A stretch of 64,000 nucleotides of DNA, from assembly GCA_016859345.1 (NCBI GenBank), contig CM029121.1, positions 1,560,329 to 1,624,328 on the forward strand, read 5' to 3'. The translations under genes and the position numbers were made by a program. The first letter of the stretch is position 1; each line of letters starts with the position of its first letter. Source of the stretch: Istiophorus platypterus. Its lineage: Eukaryota; Chordata; Actinopteri; Istiophoriformes; Istiophoridae. Under the pieces are notes generated by a model. The model was not told where the DNA came from, made no database searches, and was given only the letters and a program-made list of their open reading frames with translations. This document shows, in pieces, positions 1 to 13,300 of this stretch.

Positions 1-686
1 TTTAGATAACTACTATATCACAATAAATACTTCTTATATTGATAATAAATTATTGTATTGATTTCGCCCATCCCTCGTCTTCAGGCAGGACAATCCCAGT
101 TTAGATGATTTCTAACCAGAAATAACACCTCTTTTACTCAGCAGTAACACAGTCCCTGGCAGTTTTTCAGTCTCATACACTCGACAATCCTTTGGCACAT
201 AGAGCCAGTTAATTTACAAATTCTAGCATGACTTGTTCAGGGTAATGAGTGTCGGTCACCTGTGTATCTGTGTATATAGTCAGAGGGTCTGTGATACAGT
301 GTAAATGTGGCTTCTGCAGATGGGAAAGTTCTGTATAGGTGGAGTGTGTAAGTGAGCATCTAACATTGACAAAATGTGCCAATATTCCCAGAGCTCAAAT
401 TTTTCTGCTCTGGTTTCTGTTTCTTGCCCATGTTTCAATACAAGGGTTTGTTTATGAGGTCTGCTATGTGTGTGCGTGCACCTGTGTTTGTACTTGTACT
501 TCTATCTTTGTGAGGACCAGTTGGAGTTACAGACCTTACAGAGTGAGGAGATTTTGGGAAAGTGAGGACATTGAACTAGTCCTCACCATTTCAAAGGGCT
601 GTTTGAAAGGCAGGACTCGGTTTTAGGGTTCAGGTTTGATTTAGGATTAGGTTTAAATTAGGGTAAGGGTTGGGATTAGGCGTTTA

Positions 687-2251
687 TAGTTAGCTACAGA
701 AGTACCAGGACAGTAAAACAATTTTTTTAGTTTTGCCTCTTTATGCCACCATGAATGAGTTGAGATGAATGAATAAAGATGGGACTTTAGAATAGACTTT
801 TAGCTTTAATTCAAGGAAAAAAATATATCAAAAAATTAGAATTAGTGTTAACTGTTAAGCACATACAGCCATATTTATACATAGTAACTTGTTTTTAGAG
901 GCTCAAAAGTAATTGGACAATAGGGTAGTTGTCCATGGGAATTTTTAATATACGTTTCAAAGGTGTGCTGATGCAAATGAGGAGGGTGAAGCTTAAAAAA
1001 CAAAACAAACCAATCAGACAGATGCAGAAACATCAGGAGAGGCCAAATCAACAATTTGGTTCATTTTTAAAATCAAGGAGTGAACTAGTGAGCTCAGCTA
1101 CACGAAAGGGCTGGAAGCCAAAAAAGTGGATGATCACAGAATTCTTAAAAACCCTTCACAACATCTAGCTAGGTCAAGAACAGTCTCCATGAGGAAGTTG
1201 TATCATCTTCAAAGTCTATAATCAAGAGACGCCTTCATGAATGTAAATACAGAGGGTTGACCACAAGCGAAACCTCGGGTCACACTCAAGAACAGAAAGG
1301 CCAGATAAGACTTTAGCAGAAAACATAAAAAAGGCCTGAACAGTTCTGGAACAAGATTCTTAGGATGAAACCAAGATGAACTTGTAGCAGAATGATGGGA
1401 AGAGAAGAGGATGGAGAAGGAGAAGAAACAGCTCATGATCCAAAGCCACCACTTCATCTGTCAAACATGGTGGAGACAGTGTTATGGCCTGGACATGTAT
1501 GGCTGCTAATGGAACTGGGTCACTGGTGTTTACTGATGATGTGACTGCTGATAGAAGCAGCAGGATGAATCCCGGAGTGTACAGGGCTCTACTATCTGCT
1601 CAGATTCAGCCAAATGATGCTAAACTGACAGGATGGTGCTTCACATTAAAGATTGATAATGACCTAAATTATATTGGGAAAGCAGCACAAGTGCCTCTAA
1701 AGGCAAAGAATGGAATATTCTTCAGTGTCCAAGTCGGGCACCTGATCTCAACCCAATTTCGGCTGCTTCTCACCAAGATGAACTTGTAGCAGAATGATGG
1801 GAAGACAAAACTGAGGGCAGAAGACAAAAGAAGACAAAAAGAAGACAGAAGACAAAACTGAGGGCCGAAAGACCCAGAAACCTGCAGCAACTGAAGACAG
1901 CTACAGTAAAGACCTGGCAAAGCATCTCAAGGGAGGAAACTCAGCATTTAGTGACGTCCATGGGTTCCAGACTTCAGGCAGTCAGTGACTGCAAAGGACT
2001 TTCAACCAAGAATAAAAAAAGAATCCTCATATTATCATGTTAGGTTGTCCAATTACTTCTGAGCCCCTGAAAATGAGGGACTGCGTATAAAAAAGGGCTG
2101 TAATTCCTAAACAGTTAATGTGATATTTTGTTAAACCTCTTGGATTAAAGCCAGAAGTCTACACTTCGATCACATCTTGATGGTTTTGTTTCTAAAGGCA
2201 AAATTATGAAAATATATGTCACTGCACAAATACTTATGGACTTAACTGTAT
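687..2251 (+). mobile_element. Tc1/mariner-type transposon relic with long terminal inverted repeats
   Basis: Roughly 200 bp at the left end (687-920) reappears in inverted orientation at the right end (about 2040-2251). Shared blocks include a TTTTGCCTCT/TTTTGCCTTT core, a TTTAGCTTTAATTCAAG-like block and an AAGTAATTGGACAA block. Between them are broken transposase frames with Tc1-like wording, such as the piece at 1484-1789 ending in a CAAAATGAT/AGAATGAT context. No intact transposase remains. It sits in a wwp2 intron. Confidence 0.75.
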
Positions 2252-2310
2252 TTGTGATGGCTAAGGGGCTAGGGAAGGCTTTGTTGCATTGAGAGTTCTC
2301 GTAGGTAATG

Positions 2311-2396
2311 TGTGTGTGTGTGTGTGTGTGTGCGTGTGTGTGTATATGTGTGTGTGTATGTATGTGTATGTGTGTGTATGTCTGTGTGTGTATTTG
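2311..2396. repeat. (TG)n microsatellite, interrupted
   Basis: TG dinucleotides with CG, TATA and TC interruptions. Open frames here that read as Val-Cys runs are artefacts of the repeat. Confidence 0.95.
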
Positions 2397-3489
2397 TGGG
2401 TCAGAAAAGCTGCCAGGGGAAATTAGGAAAAAAAAAAAAAAAAACCAACAGGAGGTACGTTCAGAGCAAGAAAACAGAGCGCCTTAACATCCCCAGAAGG
2501 TAACACACTTCAACCTTTATATACTTCCTTTATTCAGGGAGCGCACATACCTGCACACATACTGCAGAATATAGAACACATATACACACCCACGAGGGCA
2601 AAAAAAAATCATACGACAGAATCTCCATGAGAAAATAAAACCCACACAAACATAGACACGTGCTTCATCTTGAAACCCTGGTTTAAGAGCGCACACTTTA
2701 GTCCTCTATTCACTACCCCTTCTCCTCCAACACACACGTGTGCATGCACGCACACACGCTCTGTCATCCCTGCCCCTGCAAGCCAGGAGAGGAAACCCCC
2801 CTGCTACATTGCACACTACTTCGGGATCACAGGAGGTGATTGTACTGCTGAGCTGCAAGCAAGAGACTCAATTATGCAACTCTGAGAAGAAAAAAGAAAG
2901 AAGAGAGATTAGACAAAAGCATTCCTGATGTCTGTGATTAGGTCTGTGTATGTGCATATGTGAAGAGAATACCAAACCACTGGTCATTTTAAAAAACTGG
3001 GGGACGTAGCCAACCTTTGAACTGCACACCAGCCAAACTTATAGATGCAAGCTTGTCTAACTGAATTTTCCAATTTACTTCATTCTTTCCCTTATGCCCT
3101 GACCCTTAATTTACTTTTAAAGGAATAGTTCCACAGTTAAAGATACATTGGATTATTGGCTTTCTTGCCAAGAGTTAGATAAGTAGATTGATACCTGGTG
3201 TCGGAGCCAGGTTAGCTTAGCTTTGCATAAAGACTAGAAATAGGAGGCAACAGCTTGCCTTTCTGTCCAAAGGTAGCACAATCTCTCTACCAGCAGCTCT
3301 ATAGCTCAAAAATTCACATATCATATCCTACTTGTCTGTCATCCGTCTCTACCAATTGCCAGCCTGCCAAACAATGATGAGATTTCAGAAGGTACTGCTC
3401 CTAGCCAAGAAAGAATCTGGCACATAGGCTTCACTTCAAAAGGCAGATATGAGCATGACATCAATCTTATCTACAGTTAAAACCAGAAG

Positions 3490-4135
3490 TATTTTGACAG
3501 ATACACAAAATCAGGCACATCCTTTCTCAAAATGACGCAGAAAAACTAGTACATGCTTTTGTTACTTCTAGGCTTGATTATTGCAATTCCCTATTATCAG
3601 GCTGTCCCAATAAAACATTAAATAGTCTCCAGCTGATTCAGGATGCTGGAGCAAGAGTATTGACAAGAACCAGAAAGAGGGATCACATCTCTCCTGTGTT
3701 AGCTTCTCTGCACTGGCTCCCTATGAAATCCAGAATAGAATTTAAAATCCTCCTCCTCAGCTACAAAGGCCTTAATGGCCAGGCACCATCCTGTCTTAAA
3801 GAGCTCATAGTACCTTACTATCCCATGAGAACACTTTGTTCCCAGAACGCCGGCCTACTTGTGGTTCCTAGAGTCTCCACAAGCAGAACAGGGGGCAGAG
3901 CTTTCAGTTATCAGGCTCCTCTGCTGTGGAACCATCTTCCAGTTTGGGTCCAGGAGGCAGACACCCTCTCCACGTTTAAGAGTCGGCTTAAATACTTCCT
4001 CTTTGATAAAGCTTATGGTTAGAACTGGCTCATCATTACCTCGAGCCATCTACTCACTATGCTGCTATAGGCCTAGACTGCAAGGGGACCTCCCATGATG
4101 CACCAAGCTTCCCTTTCCTCCGCCTCCTCCCCTCT
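3490..4135 (+). mobile_element. L2-like LINE, reverse transcriptase C-terminal end and 3' UTR (decayed)
   Basis: The plus strand reads, in nearly one frame, the C-terminal part of a CR1/L2-clade LINE protein. It includes the motif SRLDYCNSLLSG near 3570, then ARVLTRTRKRDHISPVL and SLHWLPM at 3655-3725, then a conserved tail ending in LKYFLFDKAYG at 4019. The following GC-rich bases to about 4135 resemble the usual 3' UTR of this family. The copy is 5'-truncated, as is normal for LINEs, and has no upstream polymerase palm. Confidence 0.8.
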
Positions 4136-4149
4136 CCCCGTGCGCTTTA

Positions 4150-5540
4150 ACATCTAAAAAATGCATCTAAAAAATGAGCCTCAGCACATTCAATCTGAAA
4201 CAAAATAAGGGACAATAATTAAAATGAAGTGTCTCAGCTTTAATTTGAGGAGGTTTACATCAATATAGAAAAAGCTGTGTGGGAAGAGCTCTGTGGGACA
4301 TATAGCCCCACACAGGGCCCAAAGTTTAGGGTTTCAAAAGTGATCTATCACTTTGCCACTAAATGTTTAAATGTTGGTTCCTGCAGAAAAAAACCTCAAA
4401 CATGGTTCAGAGTTGATGGAGAGCTGACAGCTGCAATTTAGATTGAGGTGGAGCTGTCTGTTAATATAAGGAGTAAGGAGGTGACCATGCAAGTGAAGAA
4501 ATAATGAGGCTCAAAAAAGAAAAAAATCTAGCACAGGAGATACCAAAGGTAATTGGTTAGCCAAAATAAACAGTTGGGTATGTTCTCAAAAGCAAGTGAT
4601 TACAGGAAAACTAGATTGAGGAGCACAAGTCTCGTGGATGCACAGAAAATCATTTGCTTGGTGAAGAAAAATCCCTTTATGCCTGAACATTAAGTCAAGA
4701 ATGCTTTCCAGGATGTAACTGGACATGTTTCCTTTTCAACAATCAAGAAAAGACTTCATGACCAGAACCTCACCAAAAGGATTCACCAAAAGATGAAACC
4801 CCTGGTAAACCTCATAAACAGAAAGGACAGGCTGCAGTTTACATAAAACACACAAAAAGAGACCATCAGAGTTCTGGAACAAAGTTCTATAGACTGATGA
4901 AACAGAAATCAACTTCTATCAAAATGATTGAACGAGGAACATTTGGGGGAAAAAAAAGGAGCAGCTCATGACCCAAAGCCAAAACCTCATCCGTCAAACA
5001 TGGTGGTTGTTCTGTCATGGCTCAGGCAGGTACGACTGCCGACAGAACTGACACATCGGCATTTACTGATGATTTTGCTGCTAACAAAGGCAAGAGAATG
5101 AATACAGAGGTTTATAAGAGCATACTGTTAGATCAGATTCAGCCAAATGCATCAAAACTCATCTGATGACATTTCATCATTCAGCAGGACAATGACCCTA
5201 AATATCAGCAAAGCAAAAAACACAGATCTTTCAGGGTAAGGAAGGGAAATATATTTAACTTACTAATTCAGTCACCTGATTTCAGTCCAACTGAGCAGCA
5301 TCCACTGGGTGAAGACCAGACTAAAGGCAGAGAGACCCCACAACAAGCAAGAGATGAAGTGAAGCTCTGGGAGAGTCACCAGGAAAGATAGAAAGTGTCT
5401 GCTGATGTCTTTGGGTCAGAGACTTCAGGCAGTCACTGACTGAAAAGGATTGTGCACAAAATATTAAATACAATTTCATTTGACTTCATGTTTATCTTCT
5501 GAATTACTTTTGAACCCCTAAAATTAAGCATTAGGTTTTT
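4150..5540 (+). mobile_element. Second Tc1/mariner-type relic, related family
   Basis: The left end (about 4150-4250) has the TTTAATTTGAGGAGG block typical of long-TIR Tc1 elements, and the right end contains TGAATTACTTTTGAACCCC. The internal region matches the same transposase as the 687-2251 copy in several blocks: a 'gaacaaagttctatagact' region near 4880, a 'cagctcatgacccaaagcc' region near 4963, and a 'ccgtcaaacatggtgg' region near 4991. Many stops and indels break the frame. The right terminus is less clear than the left. Confidence 0.65.
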
Positions 5541-6559
5541 TAAAGGGGTATTTTAGAATGAGGTATCATTTATTTCATTTTTGAAATTAAAAAAAAAATT
5601 GAATGTGCTGAGGCACAGAGCCTGGAGAATAAAAAAATGTGTCCAACTCCTTCTGGTCTCGTAAGAAAACAATTCAACACAATTTCCCAACGTGTCAAAC
5701 AGTGCTGTTGAAGCAAAGGTTGCCAATCTTTTTGGCTTGTGTCCATTTAAACTATAAATAAATAGAATACAAACATTTCTTGCTAAAAGTGTCCTTTTAT
5801 GACCCCTCATCAATGACATTAAAAGCAGAAATTTATTTGTGTGTCCCATTGGTCATATTGCAGCCACTCAAGATTTATCTTCTGACCCACTGTAGGGTCG
5901 CAACCCAAAGATTTTTTTGTGTGCATGCACAAACATTTATGCACCCTATTGCAGCTGTTCGTGTTCATTTAATTTCTTCCAACTTTTTAGCTTCTTTTTT
6001 TCATACTTTTTAAAATTTTTATTTGTAACCTATTTAAGCTGTGTCCTGGTATTAGAGAGAGATCTGGTATGTTTTTCATGTTGAAGCTTCTTCCCAAGAT
6101 ACTTTTTAGAATCCTATCATTCAGGAACACTACAGTTGTGCAGGAGCTCCATGGTCACATTGTTTACCAGAGGAACCAGATGATTGTGCTGAAGTTGGCT
6201 GGCATGACGTCCAGAACAATGGACATCCAGAAATTAGAGGACACACAGAGGATGCAGAGGAGGAACAAAGTGATGAGAGCTGGGTCCAGACAACAGAGAC
6301 TGAAGAGAGGAGTGTGTCTCCGCTTAGTCATCATGGGCAACGTGAGATCACCTATAAACTGGATCAGCTCATGGCCGAGACCAGGCTACAGGAAGATACT
6401 CCCACTGTTACCAATGACGACATTCAGATAGTTTCAGCGACAGGAAAAAGGAGGCTGCTGCCCAGACACTGAACAGTCAGCTGTGGGGTTACATCCATAC
6501 TAAAATCTCAGGAAGTTCTCATCTTACTTGCTGTTTACATCCATATCTCAGTTAACCCT

Positions 6560-6900
6560 GCAACCACATGTGACAACGTCAATTCTGTTACTATGAGACT
6601 CCAGAAAGCCAGTGCTTTCTTCACAATCTCTGGGGGCTACAACTGGACAAGACCCTTCCAATTTCACTCAGTTTTTGGACTGAACTACCAGAGGAGACAG
6701 GACTCTGGACCTGCTGTATGCTAATGTAACGAGGTCTTGAGATTCTACCTCACACATGAATTTTTGTACATTTGCATTTGTACATTTTTCTATTCACTTA
6801 CTGTGTATCATCACTATCTATGGTAGTTTTTACTTATTACTTCCTATTGTCATTGGAACAAAGCAATTTCCCGATGGGAATCAATTTTTCTTTCTGATTA
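6560..6900 (+). mobile_element. LINE endonuclease-domain fragment and tail
   Basis: One frame around 6650-6735 reads a TRGDRTLDLLYANVT block, which corresponds to the PTRG..TLDLVYAN motif in the endonuclease domain of several non-LTR retrotransposon clades. A stop lies just before it. The sequence 6840-6900 (AAAGCAATTTCCCGATGGGA) resembles a common 3' tail of fish non-LTR elements. What lies between is not recognisable. Confidence 0.5.
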
Positions 6901-7375
6901 TGACTGGGAACCAGTAGTTTGAGGAACACACACATTTTCATGCCAGTTTTTCCTGATAACAAAATATCCATCAAGTGATAATTGTGCTACATTACACTAG
7001 CATACAGCATTGAATAAAAAAGCCTGCCACATACATACCAGTAATCGTGGTGACTGTGCTCTCAGAACTTAAAAAAATCTGGTGCTTTACCAATAAGTCA
7101 ATCCATTAAAACCTATGAGTATGAGAAATGACGACTTGCAAAACATTGTCCCTTTACAGGAAATTTCTCATCTTGCTGTCCTTGTGGTACAACAGCACAA
7201 GCACACATTCAAATACACACAACACACCACCTCTTAACCTTTCCTCACATCTAAACTGTCACAAAGAGACACATTTATACTGCCCATGCTGTGGCAGGCC
7301 TTGGCCCTTACCGCTGGCCCTGTGTTCATTCAGCAGAGCACACTATGGGCTCTGTGTAATGCTCTATGAAAAGCC

Positions 7376-7448
<73 letters not shown>

Positions 7449-7459
7449 TGTGTGTTTGT
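7376..7459. repeat. (TG)n microsatellite
   Basis: More than 30 uninterrupted TG units followed by a degenerate tail. It creates artefactual Val-Cys and His-Thr open frames on both strands. Confidence 0.97.
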
Positions 7460-7944
7460 GCATGTATACACACAAATTCACAAAAAATACAGACACAGAC
7501 AGAGAATATGGACACATTGACCTGGCTGTGATTTTAAGAGCAGCTTAATAACTATTTATTTGTTGAAAAGACAACTTGCCTTCACTTCCAAACCAGAAAG
7601 GAAGGTAAAATGTTAGCGTAGTGCCAGGAAGCGGAAAATACTGCTGACTGAGAGTCAATAAGTCTGTGGAGGGTTTCGAAATTCTTCCTCTGAGGGCTAT
7701 GAAATGATTTTATATTGGTTGTGGAATAGTAACACATGCACACTGAGATTAAGTGTCTAATACTAGTGGTTAAGTTCAATGAATGGAAGTTGTTGAAGGC
7801 TGATAAGGGAGCAACACTGAAGCTGTACATCAACATTTTCTGCTAGTATTATGTTACTTTAACAATATTGAAAAATTCTGCCACACATTATCCAAGCTCT
7901 ACGCTGAAACCCAGATTTTGCTGAAATAAATAGAAACCCCTATA

Positions 7945-8010
7945 CACGAATCAGCCACAACATCAAAACCAGTTACCAGTTTCAAGGTTGTGGATGATCA
8001 GTGCATGCTA
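7945..8010. repeat. Terminus-like fragment of a dispersed fish DNA repeat
   Basis: The block GAATCAGCCACAACATCAAA followed by ACCAGTTACCAG resembles the end of a very common teleost repeat, whose opposite orientation appears near 49080-49145. I do not assign a superfamily. Confidence 0.4.
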
Positions 8011-8309
8011 ACCCTTGACCTTATGTAAACTAGTTCTACTGTTGTCAGGTTTGACACAACGCAGTCGAGAAATTTAACTTGGGAATTTTTAATCTTTCAA
8101 TATGTTACTTTCTACTTTACACTTAAAGCAGGTAAAGTAGTTCACAAATTCAAATAAAAAAGGATAGTAATAAATCAGACCTGTCTAGAGAAAAGGCCAA
8201 AATACATTAAAAAGCAGATAAAACATCTTAGTCCCATAGAGAAATCCTGTCATTAAATGGGACATTTTGAACAAATACATTTAGGTTCATAAATATTTGG
8301 ACAGTGACA

Positions 8310-8405
8310 CAACTTTCACAAGTATCTTGCCAAAGGACACTTCATCATAAGGACTGGAGGAGGTGAGGATCAAACCACCAACCTTTCTGGGCAGTGGATG
8401 ACATA
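8310..8405 (-). repeat. SINE-like fragment, reverse orientation
   Basis: On the minus strand it reads a tRNA-like B-box region (GGTTGGTGGTTTGATCC) followed by a block ending GTGTCCTTTGGCAAGATAC. This is the arrangement of the common teleost SINE-like repeat also seen at 61425-61665. Only part of the element is present. Confidence 0.5.
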
Positions 8406-8464
8406 CTCTAACTCTGACTGAACTCTCATTTTTCCAGCTAATCAGTCTCTTCATCTCTTGATCT

Positions 8465-8790
8465 CTCAACCCAATCAAGGTCACAAGAAATATGGGTATC
8501 ATATTTGATAACCAGCTATGCTTCTCTGACTACCTTGCATCAATCTCCCAGTTTGATCAGTTTGCACTATACAACACAAGAAAAATTCCAGCCTTACCTG
8601 ACTGAGTATGCCACCTAACTCTTGTCTCAGCTACTGCAATGACCTTCTAGCTGGCTGTTCTTCACGCAGTGAAACTTACAGATGGTCCAAAGTGCGTCTG
8701 GGCCCCTGTCACTCTGCTTCTCATTGACCTCCAATCGCTATCCATGACCTCCAAAATCAAATTCAAGTCACCGATGTTTGCCTATAAAGT
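8465..8790 (+). mobile_element. LINE fragment (L2/CR1-like)
   Basis: The plus strand reads a broken C-terminal reverse-transcriptase segment: a VTRNMGIIFDNQLCFSD block at about 8477-8530, then FALYNTRKI near 8560-8586, then frame-shifted pieces including CNDLLAG and QMVQSASGP. Several frameshifts separate these blocks, so it is a fossil. Confidence 0.65.
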
Positions 8791-10279
8791 GACTTTTTAG
8801 TACTTGGTACTTACTTAGAGGTCTCCCACCGTACTAACGCTTTAGCGTGTAGTGTGTAGTGTTCCTTACATGTAAGTTGTGGTAACACTTTGGAAAAAAC
8901 TTTGGATAAAAACTTTGCCAAATTAGTAAATGTAATGGAATGTAAGGTTACAATATAGGCGCACAGCCAGGGATACAGTAATGGTAATCACTATTAAGAC
9001 TAAAATTAATGAAATTAGTGCTTCTCCAGCATGTTATTGAAAAATAATTAGACAATGGGACATAAAAAGGAGAGCAACTGATGAATAAAGTTTTAAGACT
9101 CCCATTGAAAGTTTAGTACAGATCTCTTGTATAATAAATATGGTGTTAATTAAGCTAAATCATGTCAAACGTGGACAATATTTATTATTTTAGACTTAGT
9201 TTTTAATGAAGTACTTTATATCAACCCAATTTATCTATCATCTTCCAGTTAGTTGATTTTTCTGACTTCAGTAACAATATAATAACATTAAATAATAATA
9301 AAAAATATAATATCCAACTTTAATTGACCCCCCCCCAAAAAAAAAACAAACAAACCATAACATGATTCTATGTACAGTTCTGTCATGATATAAATAACAT
9401 AACCCAAGACTTTACACTCTCATCTCACCAAAACAGAGACCAAAATCATCATGGGCTCAAACACTATTAGTTCAGAGCCTTGTGGGCAAAGAGTGTCTTC
9501 AAAATCTCATAAAACAAACCTCTGTTTTTTCAAAGTGGGGAAAACACTCAATACCAGGGTGGACAGACACACAAACATCTTACTGTACTAACAGGTAAAT
9601 GTGCATGTGTGTGGTTGTTGGCAATATTAATGAAAACTTAAAGAGAGACAGGAAGGGAAAGAGTGAGAGGAGGAGAAACAATTTAGTTTTGTGGAGTGTC
9701 CTGTACTAATAAGAGGTTTCGATTTCTGTGGGAAAATAGTGAGTGCTGTGTTCACTTTAACATATCTTATGTATGAAAACCTTGTTTTGTAAAAATGCTG
9801 CATTTTGACAGATTGAGAAACTCCTCTGGATGTCAGTAGATGTCCGCCCTGCATTTCTGTTTTTATCTATTAGCTTTTTAAACTCTGAATATAGAATATG
9901 ACATTTGAATTATTTTTTTCTTAAAGCTGCAGCGCTATTTCCGCCCCCTCTCATGTTTTATGTTGAAATTTCAACTTTTAACATTTCACCCATAATTTTC
10001 CTAATTTCTGTAATCATCTTCATGTTGTCTTCCTAACTCCCTGAGGAATAATAGGTATTTTGTCTTTTTTCCCTTTTGTTTTTTTTCTAAAGTCAGTTCT
10101 TTCTTCCTTTCTTGCTTTTTCTTCTGAACCTCAGAGGACATGAAAACCACTACGCTGGAGTTAGAAGTTTCTTTACTCTATAGCAGTAATATCTATGTGC
10201 ACATGTCCTTCCTGTGAGAGCCTCTCTATGTTCTTCTCTGTACATTTCTGTGTTATTACCTTCACCTCTCCATGAGTAT

Positions 10280-10341
<62 letters not shown>
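10280..10341. repeat. (TG)n microsatellite beside a wwp2 5' splice site
   Basis: About 30 TG units. On the wwp2 transcript this is a (CA)n run that starts about 17 nt after the donor of the coding exon ending at 10358. Confidence 0.97.
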
Positions 10342-10343
<2 letters not shown>

Positions 10344-10357
10344 AAGGCGGGACTCAC

Positions 10358-13300
10358 TGTCTGCTGCAGTGCTGCCATTGGGCAGTGAGCCCAGATCAAC
10401 AACCATGCCGTCCAGACAGACGTTGAGTTCGCCTCCCGCTACAACCAAGCCTTTGTTCTCCGTCTGCAGCACCAGACTCAGCTGGACATTCTCCACTAGA
10501 GGAGGGAGGAGGAATGACAGAGAAAATGAGTGAGAGGACAAATGGTTGAAAAGGTAGAGGGACAATAGTGGTTGGGAGAGAGGGAAAGATTGAGTTGGAG
10601 GAAGGGGAGAGTGTGAGGTGAGATGAGAGAAAAAGTAAAACCGAGTATTGGCTGTCATTGCTCAGAAATGAGAAAACAGTGTGAACCCAGTGTATTATCT
10701 TCCAATTCAGCAGATATCCACACTGCTGAGACATATTACCAAAGGAGGAATTAGTTTAGCCAAGAGCTGAGTTACATTTTACCAATCTGAATATTGCTGT
10801 CATGCTTCACTTTATAGTGGTTTCAGAAGCAGACGTCACACTTTTGTGTCAAGAAGTGAAAATTGTTCCACTGACTACTGACTAAATTGTTCCGCAGCAC
10901 TAAGTGCCGAAAACCTTTTAGTACTGAAAGATGACACTGAATACTTGACCAGGTGTAACTTATTCTACAATCAAACAAGGCTGGATTTGCAGCAGCCATA
11001 ATTAATATTTTCATAATAATGTATCAAATGACAATTTAAAAAAAAAAAATGTGACTTCACACTCGTAACAATGAACAAACAGAATTATCACCTGAATTTA
11101 TGCTTCGAGTTTCAGATGGACACAGTTAGTGAATACTGGTCTTACATTCTCCTGGGGGGCCAGAATTACAATCTCAAATGAATGATAATGCAAGCAGATG
11201 TAAGCATCTGTTTCCTAATAATCCCATAATATCAACTTAAAAGATGGTGATGAGTCAGTGTATTTATAACTTTTTTCTGTTTACCACAAGTAGACAAAAG
11301 AAAAGTTATTGCAGGTTTAATTAATGTAACTGTATTTTATTTAAATATTAGTACTGTTGTAGTGGCACTGTTAATACATTTTTTTTTTATACTAGAACTT
11401 AAAATTCAATTTAAAGAATCAAAAAACTTAAAATTAGGGAATGCACATCCTTTGATGTAAATGGCAAATGATGGGAAATTAAATCTGAACAGTCTCTAAG
11501 GGCATTAGATTGTATTCAATGTCCCTATACACAGGATAAGACAGGTTGCAGCCGGTCACTGGTGCAAGTTAATTGGAGCCTTGTTTTGTCTCAATTTGGA
11601 AAATACCTTGCATATCCCTTGTGGTTAGTATCCCATAATCCCTTATGGGCCAGACAATACATAAAGTAAAAAGTAAAGTTCATATATTTCTTGGAGAGGA
11701 CCACTGACAAAGTCACCACAAAGTGTAGATAAAGGAAGCCAGCTATAAACTTCACTGCTGTTTTATGGATACACTGACACTGTTAACATGGAATATTGTG
11801 GGCGAGTTGTCTATCATGTCTCTGAGGGAAAACCTTGCAACTTGTACTGTAAACTTGAGTATTTGTCTGCCTTTTGTGGACGACTTCCTGGTATTTGACT
11901 CTCTGAGTTTACAAGGAGATGCCATACACATCCTCGATTTTTGTACTCGCAAGGCTTGACGTCTTATTTGGAGAGCAGCAGATGCAGCATGGCCTTCAGA
12001 GCCTCGAAGAAAACACCAACATAAGCCACATCGTTCAGAGGACTGAAACTATTTATACTTATATTTATTCTACAGTTCATTTGACAGATGCTTTTTAATC
12101 AAAAGTGATGTACATCTGAGAGCTGAAAAAACACAAGCAAGGATCTAGTCAGGAGAGAACAAGTGCCAATAAGCAAGGTTCAAAGTTATACATCAGTTAA
12201 ATATTGAAAACAATGGGTACTTTACTTCGGCTCAGCAGGAGAACAGGAATAAGATTTTTATTTCGCCCTTTCAACCTATTGTCTTTTTTCCTTTTCTAAC
12301 TGCAACTACGTTTCTAACTTACTTTTCTAAAATGAAATATGGTAAATTTCCTGCATATGAGCTGTAAATTCAGACTTCATACTCATTTTCGTTATCAATT
12401 GTTTTTATACCATATCGCTTATAAGATGGGTTTCAAGTTATAACACCTGGGAAATACCGTATATTATAATTTTTTTGTTTGTGTGTCCTTACTTTTGCCA
12501 TCGTGTGTGCGCAGTGTGTCCAGCAGGTCTATTGTAGCGCTGCCCAGTAGCTCCTTCCTCAGGGTGTGGCAGCTCCACAGCTTCAAGTCAAGATGACTCT
12601 GAGGCGTCACATTGCTGTGAAACACAAGGCAACATGAACACACACACACCGTCAACAATGGTGAGTTATCAAACTAAAACATTTCATTAAAAATACAACA
12701 TACACTGCATATCAGTACATTGATCATATCAGTTATGTACAGATACCAGATACCAGCATGAAAAACCCACTAACTACAAATTGAGACAACACTTTTCTCA
12801 GCTAAATTTTATATAGAGTCTGGTTTTAAATTATTCTTTTATTAACTGTGTATCTACTGATAGTGTCACAACGCCTATATGTGAGGTTTTTTCCCCTGGG
12901 AAAGATTGTTTTAAATGAGATGCATTTTCCTTTATATAAAATACATTTTTTTCAAGCAGAACCGGGTGAACTTCCATTAAATGCTAGCCAGGTTTCAGGT
13001 GGAATAATATGGTATTTGGGACCTTTTCCTATATCACTAACCGCAGATATAAGAGACAACACAGTGGGATGCATGCAATGAATCTGTATGATCTATGTAA
13101 CTGTTTACACAGGTTTACAAACAATAAAAATTCAGGACTGTATAAAAGTCAGCATGTGGGTGATGGGGTTCTCACAGGGTGAGGTCTTCATTCCACTGCA
13201 GCTCAAGATGTCCACTGCGTTTGCCTGTTTTTTTGGTTTCACTGGTCAGACCATCGGCAGTCACCTCAACAAAGGAGCTGAGCCGGGAGTGGCGGTTTGG

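Larger units (their letters stand above)
1..10357 (-). other. wwp2: Large wwp2 intron filled with decayed transposons
   Basis: This stretch lies downstream of the fourth visible wwp2 coding exon on the minus strand. I found no exon of wwp2 or any other gene in it, so it is read as intron. It contains two Tc1-type relics, an L2-like LINE 3' end, a second LINE piece, an endonuclease-domain LINE piece, a SINE-like piece and two long TG repeats, listed separately. The intervals 2400-3490, 5570-6540, 7460-7940 and 8800-10270 hold no coding signal I can support. Short open frames there, such as 6069-6431 on plus, have no recognisable product. Confidence 0.7.

Noticed and set aside
6069..6431. 120-aa plus-strand open frame
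   Set aside because: No motif recognised, no splice partner, and it lies among transposon fragments within a wwp2 intron.
7128..7520. Open frames rich in Val-Cys on plus and His-Thr on minus
   Set aside because: They are translations of the (TG)n microsatellite. The same applies to the frames at 2312-2503, 10214-10426, 39126-39509 and 56844-57177.
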